From Delphinapterus leucas (lineage: Eukaryota > Chordata > Mammalia > Artiodactyla > Monodontidae), in assembly GCF_002288925.2 (NCBI RefSeq), contig NW_022098043.1, positions 1,638,157 to 1,702,156 on the forward strand: a stretch of 64,000 nucleotides of DNA, read 5' to 3'. The notes below the pieces were generated by a model. That model did no database searches. It worked only from the letters and a program-made list of their open reading frames with translations, and was not told the origin of the DNA. The translations under genes and the position numbers were made by a program. Shown piece by piece: positions 12,001 through 25,500 of this stretch; the first letter of the stretch is position 1, and the number at the start of each line of letters is the position of its first letter.

Positions 12001-12530
12001 TCTGTTTACTTACGCTCTGCCTCATTCCAGATGGACTTGCACTCAGATTTGAGCCTTGTCTGACTCGTTCCAAAGTCCAAGCTCTCTCCCCGACACCACA
12101 TTGACGCTGAGAGTCTGAGAGCTGGCTACAGAACAGACAACTAGCCAGAGCAGAGGCTGAGTCCAAAACACGGGGAGCCTGTTATTTCTGTAGCACCGTT
12201 GCCCATATCCAGCACTAGACCAGGCCTCCTGGTGGATACAAACATATATTTCACACCTATTTTATTTATTCAGCCCCTACCACATGCCAGGTCCTGCTCT
12301 GGGTTCTGGAGATAAAGCAGTGAACACGCTAGACAAAAATCCTCTGCCTTCTTGGGGCTTGCAGTCGAGTGGGGAGATGAGTGAGCCCCACAATGGTTAT
12401 AATATTAGACATAAAAAACGCCTTCATAAAACAGAGGCGCTAGGTAAGCTTAGGTCAAAGGACGAAGATGTATACTCAGGGTGGAGTTGGGAAACCAGAG
12501 AAACATTTTTGGTTGAGGGGATTTTTTTCT

Positions 12531-12887
12531 TTTTTAATAAATTTCTTTCTTTCTTTCTTTTTGGCTGCATTGGGTCTTCATTGCTGCGTGCAGGCTTTCT
12601 CTAGTTGCGGAGACTGGGAGCCACTCCCTGCCGCGGTGCAAGGGCCTCGCACCACGGTGGCCTCCCAGTGTGGGGTGGGGGCCTCAGCAGTTGTGGCACA
12701 CGGGCTCAGTAGTTATGGCTCACGGGCTCAGTAGCTGTGGCTCGCGGGCTCTAGAGCGCAGGCTCAGTAGCCATGGCACACAGGCCCAGCCACCCCGTGG
12801 CACGTGGGATCCTCCCTGACCAGGGCTCCAACTGTGTTGCCTGCATTGGCAGGCAGATTCCCAACCACTACGCCACCAGGGAAGTCC
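12531..12887 (-). mobile_element. CHR-type SINE, long form
   Basis: Reverse copy ending CCACCAGGGAAGTCC. The A-rich tail has become TTTCTTTCTTTC. Confidence 0.88.
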
Positions 12888-13080
12888 GGTTGTGGGGATT
12901 TTTGAGTCTCCATTCCATCATGTCCATCTGTAAAAGGGAGACAGTACTAGGCTCTATAGGGCTGTTGTGAGGAGGAAATGATGTCATGCTTGTGAATTAC
13001 TTAGTGGAGGACCTGGCATGTAGGCAGTCCTAAATTAGTCTTACTACTTTCTTCACTCCTTCTTCTAATAAATGCTATCT

Positions 13081-13430
13081 ATTGCCTTAGTTTGGGCCGC
13101 TATAACAAAAATATCTTAGACTGAGTGGCATAAACAACATTTATTTCTCACAGTTCTGGAGGCTGGGAAGTCCAAGATCAAGGTACCAGCCAGCTGGGTT
13201 CCTGATGAGAGCCCTCATCCTCGTTGTGTCCTCACATAGTGGAGTGAAAGTGGGAGAGAAAACAAGCTCTCTCCTGTCTCTTCTTAAAAGGGCACTAATC
13301 CCATCATGAGGGGTACACACTCATTACCTGATTACCTCCCAAAGGCCCCATCTTCAAATAACATCACACTGAGGATTAGGATTTCAACATATGAATTTGA
13401 GAAGGACATGAACATTCAGTCCACAACATC
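13081..13430 (+). repeat. Old interspersed repeat (TATAACAAAAATATC family)
   Basis: TAGTTTGGGCCGCTATAACA, CACAGTTCTGGAGGCTGG, ACTAATCCCATCATGAGG and ATTCAGTCCACAAC mark a common mammalian repeat. A second copy is at 42250-42521. I do not assign a family name. Confidence 0.6.
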
Positions 13431-13443
13431 TGTTTTGTAATAA

Positions 13444-13905
13444 ATAAAATCTCCTTTGAAGACTTCCCATTGCTAATAGGATAAAGTCCAGAATTCTTAA
13501 TATGCCAGATCTGCCCTAGGCTTTCTTCTTACCTCACCCTTCCTCATATTCTCTCTGCTCCCTCTGCCCTGCCAGGCTGCCTTCCTGCTTCGAATTTTCT
13601 CCCATGCTGTTTCCTCTGCCAGAAATCTTTTTTGCTCTGCATGCCTTTCTCCCCTCCCATCCTTGCCTGGTTCTCTCTCATCCTTCACGTCCGAGGTATT
13701 TCTCTGGGAATGGTTCCTCTGCCGCACGCTCTCATGGCTTCCTGTGCTGTTTTTTCCCCCGTCCAGGACTCATCACAAGTATTTGTATGATGTTTGTCTT
13801 TAACACTGGATTTTAAAGTCCATGAGGGCCAGGACTGTATCTGTCTTATTCATTGCTGAACTGCCGGCATCCGGCAGTGTCTGTGACAAAGTAAACACTT
13901 GATAA
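13444..13905 (+). mobile_element. L2 LINE 3' fragment
   Basis: CATTGCTAATAGGATAAAGTC, CTGTTTCCTCTGCCAGAA and CCATGAGGGCCAGGACTGT in L2 order. Confidence 0.75.
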
Positions 13906-15070
13906 TGTTGGCATGAGCCAAGAAAAGGGGTTCCTCCCTGGAATGTGAGTTTAGAAACTCGGAATTGGGGCAGAAGCTCAAGGCTTCCCTGAAGAGGAAG
14001 CAACATTGAGGTCAGAGGTGATTCAGACAGGAGGGGAAAGAAATTCTTCTGCTATAACCAGCTGAGACATGGTTTTTCTCAGAACCATGACACGGGCTGA
14101 CTTAAGAGACGGTAAAGCATTCAGGCAGTGAGTGTACTTAACCTTCTCCCCAGAGATGGCAAGTGACTTGCCCAAGGTCTCCAGCCATGGGAGTGGTGAT
14201 GGGAGTGAGGACCTTTTCTGGCCTTTTCAGCATTGCAGCTGTCGCCTCCAACCTCAGGAAGAGAAAGTTGTGACCGGAAGTTGTAGGCCTCCGACACAGG
14301 GTGGTGACAAACTATGACGAGGATCTGAAGGTTCAGGCTTGTGAGACGACAAGCAAGAAAGTTCTCCTCTCGGGTCTTTATTTTCACTATCTGTAATAAG
14401 AGTGTCTTAGGATCCTTGGTGAGCAGACTCAGACGGAAATTTGCATACGGGAGGTTTAGTGGGGATCAGTATCACAGGACAGTGAGAAGCAGGACTGGGC
14501 AGAAGTTGGGCTGCAATGCAGCTGCAACATTGGCCTCAGCTGATCATGAAGGGAGCAGTACAGCTGGGACAATCCTTGAGTTGTTTTGAATGGAAGCAAA
14601 GGGGTCAGGTCTTTGCATACTCCTCTCCCATCAACCAGTCACTGGAGGCAGACCAGAGTGCCTGGAGGGGCATAACCGTGAGCTTGGCTGCTCCCTTCAA
14701 CTGGGCAGTTCCCAGAGAGGCACTCAGCTGAGATCCTTCAGCAACCAACTGAAGTGGAGTGGGGGTGTGGGAAGGAATGCGTGCTACAGTCTGGGTTGCA
14801 CACGACAGAATCTGTTACAGAGGAATGTAGATTAGCAGTTTTCTAACTGTTCCATGGAGGCTTCAGGTTCCAAGAAGGTGCTTCAGTGGGTGGGAAACTG
14901 CTCTTCTTCGATGTGTTTTAGTTTCTGCAGAAGCCCAACATATTTCTTTGGAAGAAAAGCCTTTGATGATGCTACATTGTAAGTACTCTGACGGCACCTC
15001 ACGTCTCTCCTTTGAGGTGCTGATCACAATTATAATTGAAATAATTAGTTGTATAATGATCTAATGTCTG
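13906..15070. other. Intergenic, nothing recognised
   Basis: Short open frames only; no coding family or clear repeat. Confidence 0.45.
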
Positions 15071-15074
15071 ACTC

Positions 15075-15300
15075 CTTTACTAGGTAATAAATCCCAAGAA
15101 GGCAGGAGCCATGCCTGTCATGTTCACTGTTCTGTATTCAGGGCATTTACATATTAGGAGCACAACATCTTGTGTTAAATGAAAGAATGACCTTGGCATC
15201 AGAACAGCAGGGAAGCTGTTAAAGTTGCACATTTCTGAGCTCTACCCCTAAACACTGGTCCTCTAGGAGATTCTAAAGCACAAAAAGTTTGTGAGCAACT
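15075..15300. repeat. L2 tail and MER20-like hAT fragment
   Basis: 15075-15180 reads like an L2 3' end (AAGAAGGCAGGAGCCATGCC). 15194-15300 resembles a MER20-type hAT repeat (CACATTTCTGAGCTCTACCCC). Confidence 0.5.
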
Positions 15301-15645
15301 TCTCCGTTCCACTTGTCCTAGGGCTCTGGTGAATGTTCGAAACCTGATGGAGGAGACTCACTCACCCAGCTCCTGTTTCTACCCACTCTCAGCAGCCCTC
15401 AATCCAAGCATGGCTTCAAATGTCAAACCAACCAAGAATCAAGTCACCAGAAACTTCTACTAACTCCAACCTGGGTAGACATGCCCAGGTCCTGGATTGC
15501 AGGTTGCAGAAGTCTAAAACAGATTCACTGGATCCAAACTGGAGCCAAGAGTTTTCAATTCCACATGCAAATCAGCTTGAACATGATTTTTAGAAATACA
15601 GACTGAGGGCATAGGGAGTTTGGGGATAAGAGTAATGCTCTGGAT

Positions 15646-15768
15646 GGGACTTCCCTGGCAGTCCAGCAGTTAAGACTCTGTGCTTCCACTGCAGGGGGCA
15701 TGGGTCCAATCCCTGGTTGGAGAACTAAGATCCCGCATCCCGTGCGGCATGTCCAAAAAAAAAAAAAA
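15646..15768 (+). mobile_element. CHR-type SINE, short form
   Basis: GGGACTTCCCTGG to a 15-A tail, with a perfect 16-bp duplication AGAGTAATGCTCTGGA at 15629-15644 and 15769-15784. Confidence 0.92.
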
Positions 15769-15864
15769 AGAGTAATGCTCTGGAGTCAGACTAACAAGGA
15801 TTCAAATTCTATCTCACTTTCATGATGTTGGGCAGATGTCTGAATACTGAATGGCTCACTAGTT

Positions 15865-16060
15865 CAAGGTACCTGAACTGTGCTAGGTGCTTTTCATGCA
15901 TTATTTAATCCACACAACTCTCCTGTGACCCTAAGTATTAATTCTGTTGCATAGATAAGGAAATTGAGGAAGGGGAATTGAAGTAACTTGCTTACGGTCA
16001 AACATTAAATGTCAAAGTTGGAATTTGAACCTGGGTCTGTGTTATGTTAGTGTTCCCTAG
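15865..16060 (-). repeat. MIR
   Basis: TGCTAGGTGCTTTTCATGC, ATTTAATCCACACAACTCTC, GAAGTAACTTGCTTACGGTC and GAACCTGGGTCTGTG in reverse MIR order. Confidence 0.75.
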
Positions 16061-17094
16061 ACTCTCGAGGTTCCTTTTCCACATCTGTAAAATGGGACCA
16101 CCACGCTTTTCTCACAGGGTTGCTGTGAAGATGGAGAGATTACTTTTGAAAACATCTGGCAACAGTCACTCAATGATGCTACCTGGAAAAGAAAATGTTT
16201 TGCCCTCGTTTTTTTTTTTTGGCAAACTTGAGACACAGTGAAATTAATCAACCCTCCCCCTCCCAGGGATAATAAATGACTAAGTCAGGACCAGAATCTA
16301 AGGGAAAGGGTACAGGAGAGTCAATCAGGGGAGGCTTCCTGGAGGAGACCCAGTTTTCATTTTATGACGGCAGTACTTAGAGGAAGTGGGAAGCCAGCAG
16401 GAGAGGTCTTAGCTCTTAGTCATGATGTGGTTTCTCTGATAAGCTTGCTAGAGTTCCTAGTGCCCAGAGAAGCTAAGAAGCTTGACCAAGGTAACACAGC
16501 TACTAAATGGCACTGGCACAACTTGGAGTCACATCTAACTCCTTATGCCTCGATCTGTCTCCTTGGTGCTGGGGAGGGAAGGATGAGAAGCAAGTAAGAG
16601 TAATGTGATGAGGCAGGAGAAACAAAGGGTCCCCCAGAAATTCTCAAAAATCCTCCCTCTGCCACAGGCCAAGGCCTCAGGATCAAGTTGACCCCAGTTG
16701 CAATCCTGGTTCCACCACTGACCACTGATGTGGCCTCAGCAATGTCACTTGACCTCTGAGTCTCAATTCCCTTACAGGATTTTGCTGCAGATTCAGAGAA
16801 ATGACTCCAAGTACCCAGCCCGGAGCCAGGCATAGTGAGAAAAATAAGATGGCCATTATTATTCCACAATGCCAGGCCAGACACAGATGAGTGGCAGGGC
16901 TGGACACCCCAGGGACAAGAGTAGACTTTTAGTGCCAACCACTCCCAACCCTATGGTCGTGGGCACAAGTGCTTAGCAGGGTAAGGGCTGGCAGGTCAGG
17001 TCCATGATGCAATCACAGCTCCCTGCTTATGCCAAGAGGTGAACCATGACCCTTAGGAAATGGAAAAACAGTCCATTAAGAAGAAGTACAAAAC
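16061..17094. other. Intergenic downstream of SESN2
   Basis: A MIR fragment lies at 16690-16840 (plus orientation: CAGTTGCAATCCTGGTTCC, CCTCTGAGTCTCAATTCCC). No gene is seen. Confidence 0.5.
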
Positions 17095-18825
17095 AAAACC
17101 TCAGTGAACTTTTATTTCTCATCATACAGAACTGGTAGCAAAGGCAAAGATTTCTGCACTTGAACACTGAATACTCCTCCCCACCCACCCGGGGACATGT
17201 ACAGTCATCTTGTCCCCTCTGGAATCCAAACCCCAATGCTGGGGCCTCTTCTCTCCTGCCCAGCTTCATTGCAGGGAGGGCTTTGAGGCCTGAAGGGGGT
17301 GCCAGTCGCTTGCCCATGCCTGCACGGGTATGAAATGTGGCACAATGACCAGGCTCCTCTCCTGCCCCACCCCAGAGGGGAGGGTCAGAAGCAGCAGCAG
17401 CTTGGCCCTTGCCTTTCTTCAGTCACCTCCCAACTGGTCAGAGGGGAGGCACATACTGCCGGAAGAAGGGCAAGGGAAGTCATAATTCACAGCTCGTTTG
17501 CTACAGAAAGTGCCTGGAATCAGTCCTCGGCTGCTTCTGCCTTCAAGCAATCCACCTAAAACCGAGGAGAAGGGACAGAAATTGGGATGGGGGTGGGGAG
17601 GTCCTTGGTAGGTAGCCCGGAGAGACTGACTACAAGAGGGGGGGCTCCCCAGAAGCCCTCAAGATCCTGCAAGGATTGCAGTTGGCTGCTGGCCTCAGAA
17701 TCTGAGTGAAGGCTCAAATATCTCAGAAACTACCCCTCAGTCTGCAACTGTGGAAATGGAGGTCACCTGGCCAGTGCCAGGGCCCACACAAGAACCCTGG
17801 GGCCTCCTGCCTCTCCCCGGAGCCATGTGTCACCTAAACCACCTAGAAAGGCTTGCTTTTTTGGCAAATGTTTGTGGCAGAGCCATGGGAGATAGCAAAG
17901 TGGGGTGCCAGCTTCTGCAGGGCAGGTGCAGCTCTGGGGAGGACAGATTTTTCCCTGTCCTCTCAGACACTGACTATGGCTCTAGGGTTGAGGCCCTGAA
18001 GAACCTCACCCATAAAAAACTGAAATACAGAGAATGTATAATATAATACTCCCTCTTCTAAAGGCAAAGTGACCAACAGAGAGTCCAGACTCTCTAGAGA
18101 TAATCTGCTTGTTTGATGTGCTTGGTCTCTCTCCTGGGGCCTCATACCACCAGGTGTGGGAGAAAAGGGTAAAAGGGCAAACAAAGGAGGTCAAAGGAAC
18201 TGAACTAGGACTGGGGCAACCAGGGGACGAGAGGCCTGCAGGCTGTCTAACAGAACAGGCTTTTGGGGAGCCAGATGCACAAACCAGCTGTGACCCTGAC
18301 TTTCACATTGATGGATGAATGGCAGGTGGGAGGTAATGAAGTCTGAGAATGAGGAAGCAGGAGGAAGGGCAAAGCTGCTTGGAGTGTCAGTCCCTGGAGG
18401 TGTTTGTCCCTCTCCCTTGGGGGCCAGCCAGGGACTTCCCAGGCCAGGAAGGCCAAAGTACTTGTGCTGCCCGGGCCCCTGCCTGCTGGCACACAAGTCT
18501 GAGCTCAGCCCATTTTCCTTCCTGTGCCCTTGGCCTCTGGGGGTAGGGGCAGGAAGAAGGGCCTTGGCGCCTGGAGATTTGCTAGTCCTCTTCCAGCTCC
18601 CAGGGGCAGAGCTGAGATCCCAGAGTCAGTGCAATGATACTGTCCATTCCAGTGAGAAGGAGGGTGTGGCTCAGGGGCTGCACATCACACACAGGCCCAC
18701 CACCAGAATAGGGTGGGTGGGCGTGGGACAGGCAGGCTTAGGCTCTGTCTCCAGACAGAGAAGTCCTTGCAGGGAGAAGGATGCCCCCAGGGTCAGCTGC
18801 TCCAGGCCCAGGTCCTGCACACGAG
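17095..18825 (-). other. SESN2: SESN2 3' untranslated region
   Basis: About 1.7 kb between the TGA stop and a poly(A) signal, free of SINE insertions and without a coding pattern. The length fits the long 3' UTR of sestrin-2 mRNA. The right-hand limit is exact; the left end is inferred from the signal position. Confidence 0.8.
17111..17116 (-). terminator. SESN2: SESN2 poly(A) signal AATAAA
   Basis: TTTATT on the plus strand reads AATAAA on the minus strand. It is followed within 15-50 nt by a U/GU-rich stretch on the minus strand (around 17,060-17,100), as expected downstream of a cleavage site. Confidence 0.75.
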
Positions 18826-18912
18826 TCAGGTCATGTAGCGGGTGATGGCACGGAGGGCATAGAGCAGGGCGGCTTGCATGCGGGCCTCCAGAAGCAGCAA
18901 GTTCACGTGCAC
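18826..18912 (-). CDS. SESN2: SESN2 coding exon 10 and stop
   Basis: 28 codons plus TGA. Encodes [18 protein letters not shown] and then the [10 protein letters not shown] terminus shared by sestrins. Confidence 0.98.
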   Translation of the reverse strand: MHVNLLLLEARMQAALLYALRAITRYMT

Positions 18913-21900
18913 CTGGGGCACAACACAAGGGCTTGTTGGCAACTGATGTCACTCCTCGCCATCCCCTTCCCTCCCAGACTGCCAGTATCCCTGACCACTC
19001 ATCCTTCCCCATTCTTTTTTTTTTTTTTTTTGGCCATGCTGTGTGGCATGCAGGATCTTAGTTCCCTGACCAGGGATTGAACCTGTGCCCCCTGCCTTGG
19101 GAGCACAGAGTCTTAACCACCTGACTGTCACGGAAGTCCCTCATCCTCCCCTTTCCTACAGAGATGCCTTGACCTTTCCTAAGGCTCTAAGCAACTTGGT
19201 GCAAGGACTGTGTTAGAATTTCAAGCACATTTATCCCTATCATGGCTAATCTCTTCATCCCCCGAAACTAAAAACAATAGCTACCCCTGACATCTATTTG
19301 GGATCAGAGGTTTACATTCATTTTCTTATTTCATCCTCCCAGCAACCTTGAAAGGCAGGCAGTTTTTATTCCTATTGTAAAGAAAACAAGCTCAGAGAGG
19401 CAAAATGACCTGCCCAAGGTCACATGACTACCAGGTAATAGGGTTATGATTTGAACCCAGGTCCTTCTGGCTGCCACTGAGGACCCTGGGAAGCACACTC
19501 CTACTTTACAGGTGAGTAAATGGAGTCTGAAACCACACAGTGGAGTAGGACATGAACCCAGGACAATACCCCCAGGTGCCCCATCTGGCAGAACAGACTT
19601 AGTCTGGGGCACCTCACTGGGTCCCGACCCCTTGCCTCCTCCACGGGCCAGGCTGTCTGCTTCCGTCCTGCTCCTACCCTGAGAGTCTCACCTTCTCTGA
19701 GTGGCGGAAGTGCCTCCAGAAGTCGTTGTACATTCTTCGGGTGGTCTTCTCTGGATAGCAGGCCACTGTCTTGATATAGACCTTGAGGTTCCGCTCCAGG
19801 AGCTGGTTCACCTCTCCGTAGTCATAGTCATCATATCTGGATGGAAAGGCCCCAGTAGCATCACTTACCCTCTGCTCCCACAAGTATCTCCTCTCCCCAG
19901 TCCCACCCTGCAGAAGGAGGAACAGAGAGTGGCAAGAAAAGGCAGAAGGTAGGAAGCAACTAGAAACTTCATTCCTCTTAGAAAAACAGCTGATGTCATA
20001 TTATCAAAGGCCACTGGACTTGTAGGGGAATGCACAGAGGGTGAGCATGCTGTACTGACCATGTGAACATGTATTCATGGCATCCTCAAAACTACTGTAC
20101 ACAAAACTATTGTATACAATTTATTGTATTTCATCAGCCTCAATTTTATAGATGAAACTGAGGTTCAGAGAAGTGAAGTCACCTGCCCTAGGTCACACAT
20201 CTGGGAATGGGATTCAAACTCAGCTCTGCCTGACTCCAAGGTCATAGTCACTACTTTACAGCTGAGGCCATGCATGGAAGATGGGGCAGGAGTTCAATTA
20301 TTTCAAATATTAGTTCAAATATTTACCCTGGAGAAGGAAGAGGGAAAGAGAAAAAGGAGCCGGTAGTCATTTTACAGATGGGCAAACTAAGGCCTGGGGA
20401 AGGCAATTAGCTTGTTCAAAGTCAAAGAGCAAGTTGGTGACAAGTCTAGAAGCCACTTTGTCGCTCCCTAGTCCAGTGAGCCAGTGAGTCGTCACAGACC
20501 AGTGTGGATGAGGAAGACTGGTTTAATTTTTCTTTACCTTTTTTTAAATTAAAAAAAAAAATTTTTTTTTTTTGGCCACGCCACGCGGCACGTGGGCCCT
20601 TAGTTCCCCGACCAGGGATCGAACCCGTGCCCCCTGCAGTGGAAGCACAGTTTTAACTACTGGACCGCCAGGGAAGTCCCAGAAGACCAGTTTTAGACTA
20701 GGGGACAGATTTGGTAGACAAAGGTTTAGGAGTGAGGGCCGTGTTGGAGAGTGGAGGAGCCTGGACCTGGCAGCTGGGCAGGAACTAGCCTGTGCCACAC
20801 ACACCCTAAGATGCCCGTCCACCCTTGGCCTTCCCTGACTTAGAAACCTGCCAAGGAGGTTGGCCAGAAGGAGGCTGGCCAATTAAGCACAGCTCAGCCC
20901 ACTCAGTGAAATATGATTTACAGCTAGTAATGCACAGAAATGCACATTTTTCTACAAGGAACATGTACCTTTTTAAAACTTTGGGGATTTTTTGTTTTGA
21001 TGCTTGGAATAATAGCTAAACTAGAAAAGCAAGGAAAAAAAATCATGTGTTCTCTGAAATATGCTCTCATTTGATTGAACTGAGTAAAATAAATACAGTA
21101 GACAAGAAAGTCTTATTTTTGTAAAATTATATATGTTTTGGTCATTTGTGCATGGAAGAAAGACAGGAAAGAAATATTTGACAATAATAAGAGCAGGTGG
21201 GATTATGGATGATTTTTAGTTTCTTCTTTTTGTTATCTGTTTCCTGAATTTACTAAAAATCTGGCTCTTTACAAACATCAAGCATATCTTTTAAAAAACA
21301 AAATAACAATTATAATTTCAACTATACAAAAGCAACTACATAAGAAAGAAAAAAAGCAATGGAGGAAAACATCTCAGAATGTGGATGTGGTTGTGGAGTA
21401 GTAGAATTTTGGGAAATTGTTTCTTTCTTTAATTCTTTAAATTTCCCACAACATTATCAGAGCGAGGTTTTTAAAAATAAAAAAATTGTTCCGTGTATAT
21501 TTTTGACAAGTAATTTCACATCTAGGGTTTACCTACAAGGACTTAGGTATAGGGCTTCCTGGGTAGCACAGTGGTTAAGAATCCGCCTGCCAATGCAGGG
21601 GACATGGGTTCGAGCCCTGGTCCAGGAAGATGCCACATGCTGCGGAGCAACTAAGCCCATGCGTCACAACTACTGAGCCTGAGCTCTAGAGCCCGCGAGC
21701 CCCAACTACTTAGCCCACATGTCGCAACTACTGAGCCCGTGTTCCGCAACAAGAGAAGCCACCACAGTGAGAAGCGAGCACATCGCAACGAAGAATAGCC
21801 CCCACTCGCTGCAACTAGAGAAAGCCCGCGTGCAGCAACGAAGACCCAACGCAGCCAAAATAAATAAAATAAATAAATAAATAAATTTTTTTTAAAAAAA

Positions 21901-22543
21901 CGACTTAGGTTTAAAACTAGTCATTGCACATGGTATTTGTAATAGTGAAAAACTGCAAACCACCTAAATATCCAACAATAGGGAAATGGTTGGATAATTA
22001 CACTTCATCCATAACAACACTATACAGTGGCTAAAAAGCATGCAAGATCTATTCACACCAACAAGGAAGGTGGTTCACAATAGATTATTAGGTAAAAAAA
22101 GCAAGTTGCAGAATATATCAAGTATGATTCCATCAACTAAAAAAAAAACCTACTCAAAAAAGATCAGAAAACACTTAGGTAACAGAATGAAAATGTAATT
22201 CATCATATACTATACAGAGACAGCCATTATCAAATAACATTTTACGGTACAGCCTTCCACACATTTTCCATGCATGTACACACTTTTAGTTTAAAGAAAA
22301 AAAAAAAAAGGAACAAAAACAAGATTCTGGTTGGTAGCCAGCTTTCTTTTCTTTCAATACATTTTGACCATTTTCCCATGGCAATATAAATAAACCATTA
22401 TTATAATTTTTAATAGCTACATAATATTTCACTGAATGGATATGTCATTATTTAAAATCCCCTACTGTTGGCATTTCTGTTGTTTTATTATGAGAAGAAA
22501 TGCTACTTGGAATGAAAATACAAATATAACTCTCTCTCTCAAT

Positions 22544-22574
<31 letters not shown>

Positions 22575-25500
22575 AAATCTCCCTAGTTATCTCTGGGGGT
22601 CGGATTAAAGAGTTTCAAAAGGTGAGCATGGCTATTATCTTTTATAATCAGCAAAGAAATACATTTGCTTTGAAAAACAATATAGGCAGGAAGAAAGGGA
22701 AAGAAAAACAAACAGAAAAAGGAAACAATTGTGAGCTCAGATTGAGGGCTTGCAATACACTCATGCCCTGGTCTTGCACTAACCTGATGCCAAAGACGCA
22801 GTGGATGTAATTCCAGATGGCCCTGCGGAGCATGGAGGTATCTACTCCACTGTGCATGGCAATGGTGTTGTAGGTGAGGCTATAGGCTGCCTGGAACTTC
22901 TCATCCAGCAGCTGCCCACCCTCGGGGTAGAGCCGCTGGATCAGTGAATAGCCATGGTCTTCCCAGGTATAATCCTGAGGAACGTGGGAAGGGGTCAGTG
23001 AGGAGAACGTTTGGGGCCCAAGGCTAGCCGGAGAGATGCCATCCTCTGGAGCACACCTTGGCTCTCCATGTGTCTCTCCACCCCACAGATCTAACCCGCT
23101 GCTTGGTCTGGACCTGAGAAGCTGAGGAGGATGCAGCTTGGTGGTGACTTCCTCCTTGTGATCAGGATCCCCTGAGCTTAGGGCACAGGTGGGTCCCTTC
23201 ACATCCAGGGTCTCCCACTTCCCTCGTGGAATCCTGAGGGAGAGAAGGTACCCAAATCTCTAACTACACAAACCACCCACCCCTGCTTGTTTGTAAAGCA
23301 ATAGTAAGACCAGTGGGGAGAGCCTACCTGGGCGCGGAAGGTGGGGGGCGCCTGAGTCCCCCGCCGGGTGAAGTCCTCATATCCGAAAGTGGGGTCTTCC
23401 ACAAAGCACAGCATGTCTGAGTTTGGAGAGGGCTCCAGGATGTCCGCTGAGGACGTCAGAAAGAGGTCATGGTGAGGCCAAGGCATGGAGCACAGTGGCC
23501 TCCACTCCTGATTAATCACCATTAGGGGGCTGGGGAATGCAGAGTAGGGGGCCAGAGAAAGCCCCTCACCACATCGAGTGGGACCAGGACTTCGGCAGGA
23601 GCCAGGCCTGGGAGAGGAGGTAAATCAGGCCTGTGGTGGCCGGGATGTGGCTGCAGAGGTGCAGTGCATGGAGGTACCTGCTTCCCAGCAGAGATGATGT
23701 AAGGAGGGGGCGGCCCCTGAACCTGGATGCCTGTGACCCTGTACCTGAGGGGGTCACCAGCAGGCTCTCTGACTTCTCCAGCTCAAAGCGGCTCTCCATC
23801 TCCTCCTGGGAGGCCCCCTCATCCCGCAGCAGGCTCTCCTGCAGCTGCCTCATGCGCTCCATCAAAGCTTCCACGTCGTGGGCGGCCTCAAAGCCCTGCA
23901 TGAGAGACCTGGTGGTGGCCATCTACTCTTCCTCCCTGGGCCCCAGAAACCCCACACGTCTTTCCCACACGCCAGGCCTCCCTGAACGATCGTAAAAGCC
24001 CCGTGCCTCCTCTGTGACAGCCACTGCACTGGACAGCTCACATGGCCTGTACTTCCCAAAGTGATGTTTAAGAGCTAGAGAATAGACACGGCTTCTCTGA
24101 GCATCAACTTCCCTCACAGGAAAGGGCTTTTTAAAGTATCTGTATTTTTAAAATACAAACAAATAAGCCACTTTATAGAATGAGAGGCAAACTTTGTATT
24201 TTTAAAGTTCTAAAAGTCAGTGACTTTAAGCCCACGGGGCTCCATGCTGAGGCCAGTCACATGGTTATTTCATCTCATCCTCACAACCCTTTATGAAGTG
24301 CGAGTCTTTATCCTCATTTCCCAGATGAGGAAACTGGGTTTCAAAATCAAATAACTTTTCTAAGGCCTCTCAGTGTGTGATAGGGAAGCAGCTTCAGATA
24401 GGGAGGCGCTGTCTTCTACCCAAGGACCAGGGGCCATGCCAGCTTCCTCTCCCGCCAAGACTGAAGCCCGTGACTTACCCCAGAGTGGTTCAGTGGGTCC
24501 CTGCTGGGGGGTGTGCTCTGCTCACTGGGGGGTGAAGGGGCCTGGGGGGCGGGGCTTCCCTCGGGGTCCCCCTCAGGGAGGATGCCACAACCGAACACGA
24601 AGGAGGCTAGCGAGTGGCAGTGGGTGAGAAGGACCAGGGCCTGGATGAGCTCGGCCAGGGACCAGCTGTGCTCGCCTGTCTTCAGCAAGGCCTGGAGAGA
24701 AAAGGAAAGGCCAGACCTGCTCAGTGCCTGCCCTGGGCTGCCTGCCATGCCCCAGCCCGGCCCCCGTGCTCCCTCGGGGACCCGCCTCTCTGCCCACTGC
24801 ACCTGGATGTGCTCCTTGGTGATGAGCCACGGCCTATGAGCCAGCAGCTTGTTGATCTCGCTGAGCTTGCGCAGCTTCTCAGGGGCACGGTGGAGGCCAA
24901 GCAGCCACTCAGGGTCACCGCCAGTCTGCAGAAACTCAGCCATGTGGGAGCCCACCAGGTAGGAACACTGGTGGCGGGCGGCGGCCTGGAGGTGGTGGAC
25001 AGAGCCCAGATCACCCTCTTCATTGTGTGCCCTGCTCGGGTGGGTACCCCATGGAGGGAACATCACAAGCCTCACTGTTGCCTGAGAGGCAGGAAACTTA
25101 GGTTCTAACCCCAGCTTTGCCACTGGCTTGTTGTCCTCCCTTGGGCAGGTCACCAGACTCCTATGTGCCTCAGTTTCCCAATCTGCAAAGCAGGCATTAA
25201 ATATGCCTCTCTTCAAAATCTAAAATTCGATGGATGGTCAGATAAAGCCAGGGCTTTGCTTTATGCTGCCTCTCCTCCTTGTTTGTGGAATCAAGCCCCC
25301 AGCAAAGAGATCTGAGCACCGAATCCCCCAATGTGTCCACCCCTACAAAAGTCAGGCTCAGACAGGCTCACCATGATGGCGATGTAGTGGCGCCAGGAAT
25401 TGGCCAAGGGCCCATCCGTGTGCAGAAGCAGGTAGTGCAGGCGCCAAAAGCTGGTAAAGTAGTCGGGGTGCAGGCCCATCACCACTGCCAGGTTGTCCAC

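Noticed and set aside
1..17000. A gene in the left 17 kb (MED18 is the next gene beyond SESN2 in human)
   Set aside because: No MED18-like or other coding exon could be seen; the distance to it in human is larger than this interval.
18315..18845. 176-codon plus-strand frame
   Set aside because: Antisense to the SESN2 3' UTR and last exon; no family match.
22648..23202. 184-codon minus-strand frame as one protein
   Set aside because: Only its middle (exon 8 of SESN2, 22784-22974) is coding; the ends read through introns.
24416..25216. 266-codon minus-strand frame as one protein
   Set aside because: It joins SESN2 exons 4 and 5 through the short, accidentally open intron between them; GT-AG sites and protein alignment support the spliced form.
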